From Thiodiazotropha sp040506275 (GTDB lineage Bacteria; Pseudomonadota; Gammaproteobacteria; Chromatiales; Chromatiaceae), in contig JBEVXD010000002.1 of assembly GCA_040506275.1 (NCBI GenBank), positions 496,001 to 560,000 of the forward strand: 64,000 bases of DNA, written 5' to 3'. The translations under genes were made by a program, and so were the position numbers. The notes below the pieces were generated by a model, which was not told the origin of the DNA, ran no database searches, and saw nothing but the letters and a program-made list of their open reading frames with translations. Positions 35,462 through 44,235 of the stretch are shown in pieces. Each line of letters opens with the position of its first letter. Within the stretch, counting starts at the first letter, position 1.

Positions 35462-35984
35462 GTTACTTGTGTTAGTGCAGGTTATGTTGCTGGTGGGTTG
35501 TTCCGCTGACAACGGCACTGGACCACTGGATGTGAAATGGGACAGAGATACCTGTGAGCGTTGTCGTATGGTGTTAAGTGATCGAAAACACGCTGCACAA
35601 ATACGCTACTTTCCTCCTGATAAGAAACGTTCAGTTGTGAACTTCTTTGATGATATCGGATGTGCTGTGCTCTGGTTGTCTGATAAGCCTTGGCAGCAGG
35701 ATCCAAAAACTGAGATCTGGGTGACAGATCACCGCTCAGGAGCCTGGATTGATGCCACTCAGGCAACCTATGTTTCGGGTCAACATACACCGATGGAGTA
35801 TGGATTGGGCGCTCAGCAGGAGAAAGTATCCGATGGATTGAATTTCAAACAAGCCAAACAATACATTCAGGCAGCAGAAGAGAAAAACAAAATACATACA
35901 GCCCATCTTTTGGAACGCCTCAAAGAACAGCAAGAGAAGCGCGGGCAACAGAATGGATCTGATGACGTTGGGGGAGGGGAGTAG
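35451..35984 (+). CDS. nosL: NosL, copper-chaperone lipoprotein
   Basis: 177 residues. Lipobox LLVGC gives lipidation at Cys17. The NosL motif CERCRM (Cys35, Cys38, Met40), which binds Cu(I), is followed by NFFDDIGCAVLWL and the YVSGQHTPM element. NosL delivers copper to NosZ maturation. A highly charged Lys/Glu/Gln tail of about 40 residues after the NosL fold is unusual. It is encoded between nosF and nosY. Confidence 0.9.
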   Translation: MWSRLLVLVQVMLLVGCSADNGTGPLDVKWDRDTCERCRMVLSDRKHAAQIRYFPPDKKRSVVNFFDDIGCAVLWLSDKPWQQDPKTEIWVTDHRSGAWIDATQATYVSGQHTPMEYGLGAQQEKVSDGLNFKQAKQYIQAAEEKNKIHTAHLLERLKEQQEKRGQQNGSDDVGGGE

Positions 35985-36031
35985 ATGAAGAGATTGATTA
36001 CAATTTCTCATTATTCGGGAGTTGGGCAACA

Positions 36032-36859
36032 ATGAAATATCTTTGGCTTGCCGCATATACTGACGTAATTGAATCGCTTCGAGCCCGCTGGTTTATGGTC
36101 TACACAATGGTTTTCGGCGGTTTGGTGGTTATCCTGTTCGCTTTTGGTCTGGCAGAATCACGAATCATGGGATTCACAGGCTTGTCACGACTATTGATTA
36201 CCTACATTCAACTCTCAATGGCTATGCTGCCCATTTTTGTACTTGTAACTACCGTCAGATCAGTGGCAGGTGATAGGGAGGCTGGGGTATTCGAATATTT
36301 GCTCTCTTTACCGATCAGTCTAAGTGCGTGGTTTTGGGGACGGGTCTTTGGGCGTTTTTTCGTTGTATTTCTACCAGTCTTTCTCGCCATGATGGCCGCG
36401 ATACTCTGGGGCTCAGCCAAAGGCGTCGAAGTACCCTGGCACCTGCTGATTTATTACACAGGACTGTTGATGGCCCTTGCCTGGTGTTTTCTGGGTATTG
36501 GAATGTTGATTTCAACACTGACCCGTAGCACTGATGTAGCTCAAGGGGCTGCATTTGTTGTCTGGTTAACCCTGCTTCTATTCCTGGATCTTATTTTACT
36601 GGGCATATTGATTCAGGAACATCTTCCTCCGGAGACGGCTGTTGCGATCGCTCTAAGTAATCCAATGCAGGTTTTCAGGACTGCTACCATGATGTTGTTC
36701 GATCCTCAACTGGTATTGTTGGGGCCGACAGCCTACGTGATATTGGATAATTTCGGTCAAAGCGGCTATATCGCTTATGCTATTTTTTATCCGATCACCT
36801 TGGGCACTGCTTGTGCTGCACTAGGGTTTGTGATGTTTAAACGTAGTGATTTGCCATAG
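36032..36859 (+). CDS. nosY: NosY, ABC-2 type permease
   Basis: 275 residues with six membrane helices: WFMVYTMVFGGLVVILFAFG, a second helix pair, the ABC-2 stretch GDREAGVFEYLLSLPIS, and LTRSTDVAQGAAFVVWLTLL. It is the membrane half of the NosFY exporter that works with NosD. The next gene follows 9 bp after its stop. Confidence 0.92.
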   Translation: MKYLWLAAYTDVIESLRARWFMVYTMVFGGLVVILFAFGLAESRIMGFTGLSRLLITYIQLSMAMLPIFVLVTTVRSVAGDREAGVFEYLLSLPISLSAWFWGRVFGRFFVVFLPVFLAMMAAILWGSAKGVEVPWHLLIYYTGLLMALAWCFLGIGMLISTLTRSTDVAQGAAFVVWLTLLLFLDLILLGILIQEHLPPETAVAIALSNPMQVFRTATMMLFDPQLVLLGPTAYVILDNFGQSGYIAYAIFYPITLGTACAALGFVMFKRSDLP

Positions 36860-36868
36860 GCCAGAGAT

Positions 36869-37378
36869 ATGGAATCTAAAGCTGTAAACAATAAAATATT
36901 ATGGTTATTAACCGGTTCGGTAATGCTTATTACAATTGTTGTAATATTGTTTAAGGCGTGGCCTATTCTGTTTCCAGAACTCATCGTTAAACTCCCGGCA
37001 GATCCAGATTGTGATCTAAGGGCTGGACCCTGTGTAACGCAAATGAATGATGGCAGTCAGGTTAGTTTCTCAATCGTTCCGAGAGAACTGCCTTTAATGA
37101 AACCTTTACAATTACAGGTCGAGGTGAATGGTTTGCAAGCTAATCGGATTGAGGTTGATTTCAGTGGAACCGATATGCATATGGGATTTAATCGTTTTAC
37201 ACTTCAGCCCCTCTCAAATGATATATTCAAGGGTGAAGGAATGTTACCTGTCTGCGTGTGGGATGCTATGGAGTGGGAGGCTCAGGTTTTTATAGAAGTC
37301 GATAGAGGAACAATCTCAGTACCCTATCGATTTATAACAGTAAGGCAAGGTATGCCTCTGCTTGGAGCAGATCCCTAG
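36869..37378 (+). CDS. Membrane-anchored periplasmic protein of the nos cluster, unknown
   Basis: 169 residues: one N-terminal helix (WLLTGSVMLITIVVILFKA) and a periplasmic beta-rich domain. It has Cys in DPDCDLRAGPCVTQ, a Met/His stretch DMHMGFNRF, and GMLPVCVWDAMEWEA near the end. The HMG...Cys...Met pattern resembles YtkA/FixH-like or copper-binding anchored proteins, but the family is not certain. It is the last gene of the nos run and convergent with the diheme cytochrome, and could hold copper for NosZ. Confidence 0.7.
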   Translation: MESKAVNNKILWLLTGSVMLITIVVILFKAWPILFPELIVKLPADPDCDLRAGPCVTQMNDGSQVSFSIVPRELPLMKPLQLQVEVNGLQANRIEVDFSGTDMHMGFNRFTLQPLSNDIFKGEGMLPVCVWDAMEWEAQVFIEVDRGTISVPYRFITVRQGMPLLGADP

Positions 37379-37394
37379 ATATTCTAATGCTGAC

Positions 37395-38057
37395 TCAATC
37401 ATCTACTATAGATAGATAAGCAAATATATCGGTTAGTTCTGTATCACTGAACTCGGATAGAAGCTCTTCATCCGGAGCTTCATCATCGTGAATCCTGATT
37501 TTTTCACGATACTTTTTTACCTGCCGCCAGAGATAGCTGGTGTATTGTCCAGCTAACATTGGCACCGCCTTTTTTATATCACCCAAGCCATCTCGGCCAT
37601 GACAAGAGGCGCACTCCTTCCTATAAGTTTTACGGCCCTTTTCAACATCACCAGGTGCGCGAGGTATCTGCATTAAACGTTTGGATTCCAATAGGCGTTG
37701 ATAGGCATTGAAACCGGGTGCCTTTTCATCCGCCGGCGGTAGTTTGGTTTTCAGTGTGATCTGTTCGAGAAATAGTGAAATATCCGCAATATCCTGGTCT
37801 GGCATCTGCCGGTGGTCTATATATTCAACCATTGCGAGGTTTGGGCGTAGGCGGTCACGAAACAGGTAAAGTTGTTTCGCCAGAAAAGCGCTGGGCATTC
37901 CCGCCAAACGAGGATATTCACCTTCCTTGCCACCCTGTCCAAATTCACCATGGCAGCCAGCACAAACCTCATTAATCTCCTCACCATTCTCAAAATCGAA
38001 AGCAGTGCTTAGGGTAGGTAAAAGTAAAAAAATGATTAATAGGACCGGCTTGGACAT
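37395..38057 (-). CDS. Diheme cytochrome c (c4 type)
   Basis: 220 residues with a signal peptide (LLIIFLLLPTLSTA) and two cytochrome c domains: CAGCH with EYPRLAGMPSAFLAKQL, and CASCH with AVPMLAGQYTSYLWRQ. This arrangement is typical of cytochrome c4-like proteins. It is convergent with the nos operon and has an FNR-type box 90 bp upstream, so it is likely another anaerobic electron carrier for the nitrogen-oxide reductases. Confidence 0.85.
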   Translation of the reverse strand: MSKPVLLIIFLLLPTLSTAFDFENGEEINEVCAGCHGEFGQGGKEGEYPRLAGMPSAFLAKQLYLFRDRLRPNLAMVEYIDHRQMPDQDIADISLFLEQITLKTKLPPADEKAPGFNAYQRLLESKRLMQIPRAPGDVEKGRKTYRKECASCHGRDGLGDIKKAVPMLAGQYTSYLWRQVKKYREKIRIHDDEAPDEELLSEFSDTELTDIFAYLSIVDD

Positions 38058-38147
38058 TTGTACCTGGATCAGTTCACCACATAGGGTCTTATAAGTTGAA
38101 AGTTAGTTTCTATTATGTAAATTTCAACATTATTGACCATAAACACT

Positions 38148-38161
38148 TTGATGTTAATCAA
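38148..38161. promoter_or_regulatory. FNR/DNR-type box upstream of the c4-type cytochrome
   Basis: TTGATGTTAATCAA matches TTGAT-N4-ATCAA exactly, 90 bp before the minus-strand cytochrome ATG and 23 bp beyond the end of the GGDEF-EAL gene. Confidence 0.7.
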
Positions 38162-38184
38162 AGCTGTTTAGACGATCAGATATC

Positions 38185-40704
38185 TCAAGTTTTGCTCCAA
38201 TGTCCACCGTTATGCACCAACGCAACGATACTGTCAGAATCAACGGGCTTGCAGAAGTAGAAGCCTTGTCCCTGTTGGCATCCATTTCGTACCAGGCACT
38301 GCCACTGTTCATAACTCTCAATCCCTTCAGCAAGGGCTCTTTTGTTGAGGTTCTTGGCCAATTCAATGGTAGTCAGCACAATCTGCTCATCATCCCGTTT
38401 GGTCACAATACCATCGACAAAAGATTTGTCGATTTTCAAGGTATCAACCGGAAGGTGCTTCAATCTGCTGAGAGAGGAGTATCCGGTACCAAAATCATCA
38501 AGACTAAGCTCTATACCCAGATCATGAAGGCGTTGCAGGCGTTCGATAACGACCGGGGAAGCATGAAGAGTGGCACCTTCTGTGATTTCGATGGTAAGTG
38601 ACGAAGCGGGTATTTGTGAGTCTTCCAACGCTTGCAGCACTGTATTTTCGAGATCATCACGTTGCAGTTGCAGGGTAGAGAGGTTAATGGCGACCTTAAG
38701 GTCAAGACCCAGCTCAATCCACTCGGCCATTTGCTGACAGGCAGCCTGTATAACCCAGCGCCCTATGGGAAGAATTAAACCGCACTCTTCTGCCACAGGG
38801 ATGAATTCTGCTGGAGAGACATCGCCCAGGGTGGCTGATTTCAACCTTAACAAGGCCTCAACTGAGTGTATTCTGCCATTTTTTAGATCTATGATGGGTT
38901 GGTACACTAAGTGGAACTCATCCAATAGCAAGGCCTGGTTGAGTGCCGTCTGCAACATATGACGGTGCTGTATGCGTTGGGCTAGATCACCGGCATACAG
39001 TGCGTATGTATCCCGTCCGTCTGCTTTGGCCGTGTACATGGCGGCATCTGCGTTTTTCAGTAGCTCCACTCTATCGCTGGCATCCTCCGGGAAAAGGCTG
39101 ATGCCGATACTTGCTTTAATGTAGTAGTTATTTCCTTCTACAATATATGGGTCTTGCATGGTATCCAGTACCCGCTGTGCCAATGTCGTTGCATTCAGGG
39201 CAAGTTGTCCATCAGACTCTTCGCCGGGCTTGATTCCCGGCACCATCAGGATTAGAAACTCATCGCCGCCTTGGCGGGCCACAAAGTCCGGCTGGCGAAT
39301 CTCATGACGGAGACGTTTCGCTACCTGATTTAACAACTCGTCTCCAGTGGTATGGCCGGCACTATCATTGATCACACCAAAATTATCGAGATCGAGAAAG
39401 AGCAGGGCCAAACCGTAACCATAACGTCGTGCACTTGCCAGTGCATTGTCCACCGCTTCTAAAAAAGCAACCCTGTTTGGTAGATTTGTCAGGCTGTCGT
39501 GATGTGCCAGGTATTCTATGCGTTGAAGACTCTGTTTTTGTTCAGTGATATCCCTAAATGCCACAATCCCGCCCACTATTCGAGACTGATCGAAGAGGGG
39601 GGTGGCAATATAAGAAATAGGCAGTGCCTTACGTTTCCGGTTCATGAACTGATCATCACGGCTGGAGTGGGATTCACCGCTCTGCAGTACACCCAGAATG
39701 GGGCAATCATCTTCTCGACATGGTTCCCCTTTGAGTTTTAGATAGTGAATAAATCCATGAATTGATTTTCCCATTAATTCATCTTCACTCCAGCCCAGTA
39801 ATTTTTCTGCTGCAGGATTTAGGAATGTCAGGCGACCTTTCTCATCGAATCCCAGCAGACCCTCTCCCAATGCGCCAATCACTGAACGGTTATAGTTACT
39901 GGCTCTGGATAGGGAGTGAATAGCCTTCTGGCGGTCTTCCAAATGGCGACGCGCCCGGTGAGTATAGTAACCAATGCCTAATAGACCGAAAATCCAGATA
40001 CCGCCATAGGTAGTGCCGATTAGTAATAGTTGCTCACTGGTGCCCTTGGTATAGGGACCCATTGGGATTGCGATGGAGACACCACCACGGATGTCCCCTA
40101 CCTTGTATCCATGCTGTTCATGACATTTCAAACACCGTTGTTTGGTTACCATAGGACGCATCATTCGCAGCGTAGGTTGACCACGAAAGTCTACAATTTG
40201 AGCGACTTCATCCGTTTCACTGGTAAAACGCTTTAGTACAGAACGTTCCCAGTTGTCCGGTTCATTTTCATCGTGTAAAGGCTCGAGGCTTGTAATCTGA
40301 ATATAATCGTTGTGCATACTGCTGAATCGCTTATTGATCTGGCGGATCATATAGGCAGGATTCATCAGTGTGAGTTGCTGACCATCATCAGTTGTTACAT
40401 CCCGGTGGGGCAGATTATCCAGGTGAGGATTGGGTTGGGTATGATCTGATATTTTAACGTAGACGCCACCTTGTGTGGCACTCCATTGGCGAACTGCCTG
40501 ATCCTTTTGAAAATATGCTCTGGCAACACCAAGTGCAGTGGCAAATTCCCGGTTTCCCTGATCATGAATTGTCCAGGCAAGTGCGCCTGCGATTAAAAAC
40601 GACCAGATAATCACTGCGGTTACTGTATATTTACGTATAGAATTCAGTGCTAACGTAAATCCGCTATGGAGGTCGCTTTTAGATGTCGGTGCTGTTGATC
40701 TCAC
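38185..40704 (-). CDS. Heme c sensor-PAS-GGDEF-EAL c-di-GMP protein
   Basis: 839 residues. Two membrane helices (about 28-45 and 228-247) bracket a periplasmic DUF3365 / Tll0287-like domain with one heme motif CLKCH (Cys191-His195). Then come a PAS domain (about 265-395), GGDEF with intact RQGGDEFLIL, and EAL with SVEALLRL, LDDFGTGYSS, LKIDKSFV and EGIESYEQ. Both catalytic centres look intact, so it may make or break c-di-GMP. Sensing of redox or a gas such as NO through the heme is inferred. Confidence 0.9.
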   Translation of the reverse strand: MRSTAPTSKSDLHSGFTLALNSIRKYTVTAVIIWSFLIAGALAWTIHDQGNREFATALGVARAYFQKDQAVRQWSATQGGVYVKISDHTQPNPHLDNLPHRDVTTDDGQQLTLMNPAYMIRQINKRFSSMHNDYIQITSLEPLHDENEPDNWERSVLKRFTSETDEVAQIVDFRGQPTLRMMRPMVTKQRCLKCHEQHGYKVGDIRGGVSIAIPMGPYTKGTSEQLLLIGTTYGGIWIFGLLGIGYYTHRARRHLEDRQKAIHSLSRASNYNRSVIGALGEGLLGFDEKGRLTFLNPAAEKLLGWSEDELMGKSIHGFIHYLKLKGEPCREDDCPILGVLQSGESHSSRDDQFMNRKRKALPISYIATPLFDQSRIVGGIVAFRDITEQKQSLQRIEYLAHHDSLTNLPNRVAFLEAVDNALASARRYGYGLALLFLDLDNFGVINDSAGHTTGDELLNQVAKRLRHEIRQPDFVARQGGDEFLILMVPGIKPGEESDGQLALNATTLAQRVLDTMQDPYIVEGNNYYIKASIGISLFPEDASDRVELLKNADAAMYTAKADGRDTYALYAGDLAQRIQHRHMLQTALNQALLLDEFHLVYQPIIDLKNGRIHSVEALLRLKSATLGDVSPAEFIPVAEECGLILPIGRWVIQAACQQMAEWIELGLDLKVAINLSTLQLQRDDLENTVLQALEDSQIPASSLTIEITEGATLHASPVVIERLQRLHDLGIELSLDDFGTGYSSLSRLKHLPVDTLKIDKSFVDGIVTKRDDEQIVLTTIELAKNLNKRALAEGIESYEQWQCLVRNGCQQGQGFYFCKPVDSDSIVALVHNGGHWSKT

Positions 40705-40869
40705 CTGATAGCCTCACACGCTATATTTTAGAATTAGCTAATACCCCATTATTTACATTATTTATATTATTTATCTTCCAGGATAGCGGCAGAGAACGGA
40801 AAAAGTTAAGTCTCAAGGAGTCGTCATTGGTTCCATATTCCGATCATTTCTCTGGATAGTTAATGAGAC

Positions 40870-41316
40870 CTAATCAGGAATTTTTTTCAGTGCCACAGCA
40901 TTCATACAGTAACGCAGGCCACTAGGAGGAGGTCCGTCGGGGAAGACATGTCCCAGATGCGCATCGCAGGTGTTGCATGTGGTCTCTACCCGCTGCATGC
41001 CTTGGGAGCTATCACCATGATAGGCAATGGTATTTTCCTCCACTGGCTGAGTGAATGATGGCCAGCCAGTGCCGGAGTCGAACTTCTGTTGGGCATCAAA
41101 TAGCAAAGTGTCACAGCAAACACAAGCGTAGCGCCCAGGTTCGAATAGTTCGCACATCTGTGAACTGAAAGGCCTCTCCGTGCCTTTCTGGCGGGTAATA
41201 CGGAATGCCTCAGGGGTGAGTAGTTTACGCCATTCCTCTTCGGTTTTAACAATCTTGCGGTTTGGTGAGGGGGTGCCTTGATTTGTGAAATCAATGACAT
41301 TTTGCCAGGTCAACAT
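40870..41316 (-). CDS. msrB: Methionine-R-sulfoxide reductase MsrB
   Basis: 148 residues without a signal peptide. It has the zinc pairs CVCC and CNTC, GTGWPSF, HLGHVFPDGP and the catalytic Cys in RYCMNAVAL. Reduces methionine-R-sulfoxide in the cytoplasm. It stands alone, after the GGDEF-EAL gene on the opposite reading order. Family assignment is secure. Confidence 0.95.
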   Translation of the reverse strand: MLTWQNVIDFTNQGTPSPNRKIVKTEEEWRKLLTPEAFRITRQKGTERPFSSQMCELFEPGRYACVCCDTLLFDAQQKFDSGTGWPSFTQPVEENTIAYHGDSSQGMQRVETTCNTCDAHLGHVFPDGPPPSGLRYCMNAVALKKIPD

Positions 41317-42685
41317 GTGAACTCCTCAAACTGATCGTTTTAATAGAACTGGATATACCGATTAATTGTAGCTACTGATAATGGTAAAACTATTTAATCC
41401 TGAAGTGGTTGGTGCCTATGAGTAAATTTGGCTTGATGTTGTCTACATTCGACAATCTCTTACAGTATGATTGAACCCAACACTATATAAAGACAATATT
41501 AGTTGGGTAATATATTCCATGGCCAATTGTACAAAGAAGGAAGGCCTATATTAATATGGGTAGGTATTTGTTTTTTTTCTACAAAGTTGGTGTTGACTTC
41601 CATTCCTGCATAGACACATTTGCCATCAGAATATGAAAGTACTATTCATGGGTTTTAGAAATAGATATTTTTAGTGCACCTTTCGGTAAATTTTAAAATG
41701 AACTTTTCAGTATAACCCTACTGATGGAATCAGTTGAAAATAGCGTCATACTACCGGTCATTTCATCTTCTTATAGTCGTTAAGCTGATACTCTTTCCAA
41801 AGGATGATCAGCATGACTATTTTTTATAGGAGTGATCATCCTGCATGGTAGTTACAGCAACTCTTCTCCAGGTCTCAACGATCAGGTCACATTTCAATTC
41901 AGGCGATGCCAGGTCGATCCACAAATCCTTCCCCCATTTTCGGCTCTTTGCGATAAGTAGAAATGCCATGCCTCCCTTGGATTTGAATCTTAGCGTGAAA
42001 GGTTGTTTCTATTAAGTCAGACCGGATCCATTAAATAGGCGTAAGAGCGGTTCATTATCATTCAGGGATCAGGGTATACGAGAACATTCTGTGTGGATTT
42101 GATGATTCTGATGACTCAACATCTGTTGGGAGATTTGATTAGCTGTCTGATAATTGGACAGTGTGATACAGATAAAGGTTTAGCCATAAATCTCTTCATC
42201 TTTCGGAAGGGTTGACTCCTTGTCTGTTGGAAAATCTTGGCATTGAGTGATGTATAAAGATGGCTGAATCTGTCGATTTATCAAATGCCAGAATACCTTT
42301 GCAGTGATCCTTTTATGAACTGTTTTTTGATGGTCAGCATACTCGTCATTGTAAGCAATAAATCCGATACTTTTCGGTGCATTGAAAAGCCCCTTCAAGG
42401 TATGGCTCATTTTTTACTTCAACCATATGACCGGATGCATCCATGTTGGTACTCTCAATGCGCTGGGTCATATCAGACCAAAATGATTTATTGGATATAC
42501 CACATTTTTTGTGTATCAGATTGTTAAAGATAATATGCATACCTGTCGATAGCATGCATTAATTAACAGATTGATTTCGCCTATGAACCCGGTATGGTTA
42601 ACAGATAGTGCCGTTAGTGAGCCAAGGCCTCTTGAGGCTAGGTGCTGACTGGTGTGAGTTTCTTCTTGAAGGTATTGATATCTGC
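41317..42685. other. 1.37-kb AT-rich region with no convincing gene
   Basis: No open frame here shows a known family. On the minus strand two overlapping frames near 42180-42555 read 69 and 76 codons without a ribosome site and look like degraded coding sequence. A 50-codon minus frame at 41817-41969 begins MAFLLIAKSRKWG. A long hairpin lies at 41801-41842. The region is probably a decayed insertion or old gene remnants. Confidence 0.5.
41801..41842. repeat. Inverted repeat with nested inner stem
   Basis: AGGATGATCA and TGATCATCCT form a perfect 10-bp outer stem; inside, CTAT and ATAG pair around a T-rich loop. It may be a bidirectional terminator, an operator or an element end. No gene touches it. 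Confidence 0.6.
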
Positions 42686-43483
42686 ATGTTTCGCTACTTC
42701 GGCTATGGTTCCAATATGAACATAACCTCACTGAGGGCCAAGGGAGTTGAGCCATTGGCTTCGCAGCAGGCGATTTTGCATGGTTGGCGTTTGCGTTTCA
42801 ATGTACAACATTTCTTCAATCACGAAGGTGGGGTAGGCAACATTGAGCCTTCTGATACACTTGGCGAGCAAGTACAGGGTGTACTCCATGATTGTGAAGA
42901 TGAGATTCTTCCTTCTCTAGACGCTATGGAAGCCTGTGGTTATGGCTATAAACGCATCACCACAGAGGTTGAGGCAGGTGGTAAACGCCTTTCTGCATTC
43001 ACCTATGTTGGTATGCCGGAATTCATTAATGACAAATGCATGCCGAGCCGTCGTTATCTCAACATTCTTATCGATGGCGCACGCAGGACTGGCCTTAATG
43101 CCGATTATGTGCGAAATCTAGAGACGCAACCCATTCACCAACCAGTTGCCCATCCACCGTTCATTCCGCCATCTGGCGATTATCCACTATTCGATGAGAC
43201 CTCACTGGCCGACTACGAGCTCTACACGGCGCTTTATGGTGCAGTTTTTGATATGTCAGAGGCGCGTCCCTTGCATGAATACCTGAAGAGTTTTTTCGGT
43301 GGACGTGACATGACCCTGTTTCATCTAAAACGAATGGATAGTAGTGATGGCCTCGAATCCATGGACGACATTTTGCATGGACGCCTCAACGATGCCCAAC
43401 GTCGATATCTCAACAGTTATCTCAACGAGTATGCAAGGGAATATCGCTATGTGGGACGCATCGTCTACAACAACAATTTATGA
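42686..43483 (+). CDS. Gamma-glutamylcyclotransferase-like (AIG2/GGCT fold) protein
   Basis: 265 residues from the ATG at 42686; an upstream in-frame start at 42608 would add a non-conserved tail. The opening RYFGYGSNMN is the signature of the GGCT/AIG2 fold, followed by GWRLRFN and GVGNIEPS. A probable catalytic Glu lies in the central strand region (LDAMEACGYGY). The C-terminal half is a helical extension without recognised family. It overlaps or abuts the next gene (TTATGAGG), so the two are likely coupled. Confidence 0.75.
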   Translation: MFRYFGYGSNMNITSLRAKGVEPLASQQAILHGWRLRFNVQHFFNHEGGVGNIEPSDTLGEQVQGVLHDCEDEILPSLDAMEACGYGYKRITTEVEAGGKRLSAFTYVGMPEFINDKCMPSRRYLNILIDGARRTGLNADYVRNLETQPIHQPVAHPPFIPPSGDYPLFDETSLADYELYTALYGAVFDMSEARPLHEYLKSFFGGRDMTLFHLKRMDSSDGLESMDDILHGRLNDAQRRYLNSYLNEYAREYRYVGRIVYNNNL

Positions 43484-43494
43484 GGAATTCAGCA

Positions 43495-44211
43495 ATGGAT
43501 CAGTTTCCCCCGGCACTTTCCCATGGCACTATTGATGAGGTCTTTCCCGATGTCTTTTTTGTCAGCGGGGCAATGGAGACAGTACTACAGGATATAGACT
43601 GGAAATTTAGTCGTAACATGACTGTAGTACGAGACGGTGAGCGCCTGGTCATCGTTAATAGCGTGCGTCTCAGCAATGATGGATTGGTTGAACTCGATCG
43701 GCTTGGTAAGGTTACTGATGTGGTTCGACTTGGTTCTCTACATGGGCGTGATGATCCTTTTTATGTTGATCGTTACAGCGCCGAGTACTGGATGATGCCA
43801 AACATGGAGCACGAAACCGGCCTAAAAGCGACTCGCACCCTCACCCCGGAAGGTCCTGTACCAATTTCAGGTGCTTCTCTGTTCGAATTTCACACTACCC
43901 AGATTCCTGAGGGAATACTGCGTCTTGACCGGGCAGGTGGTGTTCTAATCTCCTGTGACGCGTTGCAGAATTGGATTGCGCCAGATGAACATTTCTCAGA
44001 CGCTTCCCGGGAGTTAATGGAGCAGATGGGCTTTTTTACACCGGCCAACCTGGGTCCGGTCTGGGTACAGAGAGCCTCACCCGAAGGGGATGACTTCTCA
44101 CGCCTCAAGACCCTGAGTTTTAAACATGCTCTTTGCGGTCATGGAGAGCCCCTTCGCGATACTGCTCACGAAGAGTTCAGCGCAACCTTTAACCGACTTC
44201 TCGGCGTCTGA
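43495..44211 (+). CDS. Metallo-beta-lactamase-fold-like protein without the metal motif
   Basis: 238 residues from the ATG at 43495, with GAGGA 9 nt upstream. The strand order (MTVVRDGERLVIVNSVRLS, VVRLGSLHGRDDPFYVDRY, GGVLISCDALQNW, ALCGHGEPL) resembles an MBL fold of the DUF4336 kind. The HxHxDH metal motif is missing, so hydrolase activity is doubtful. It lies between the GGCT-like gene and the giant sensor, with 24 bp to the latter. Confidence 0.6.
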   Translation: MDQFPPALSHGTIDEVFPDVFFVSGAMETVLQDIDWKFSRNMTVVRDGERLVIVNSVRLSNDGLVELDRLGKVTDVVRLGSLHGRDDPFYVDRYSAEYWMMPNMEHETGLKATRTLTPEGPVPISGASLFEFHTTQIPEGILRLDRAGGVLISCDALQNWIAPDEHFSDASRELMEQMGFFTPANLGPVWVQRASPEGDDFSRLKTLSFKHALCGHGEPLRDTAHEEFSATFNRLLGV

Positions 44212-44235
44212 AACTCCGGATAGGAGAGCTACAGC

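Noticed and set aside
41817..41969. 50-codon minus-strand frame starting MAFLLIAKSRKWG
   Set aside because: The GGGAGG before it is too close to the ATG and no family is recognised; kept only as part of the region note.
42180..42555. Two overlapping minus-strand frames of 69 and 76 codons
   Set aside because: No ribosome site or family; they may be remnants of one frameshifted gene but cannot be supported as functional.
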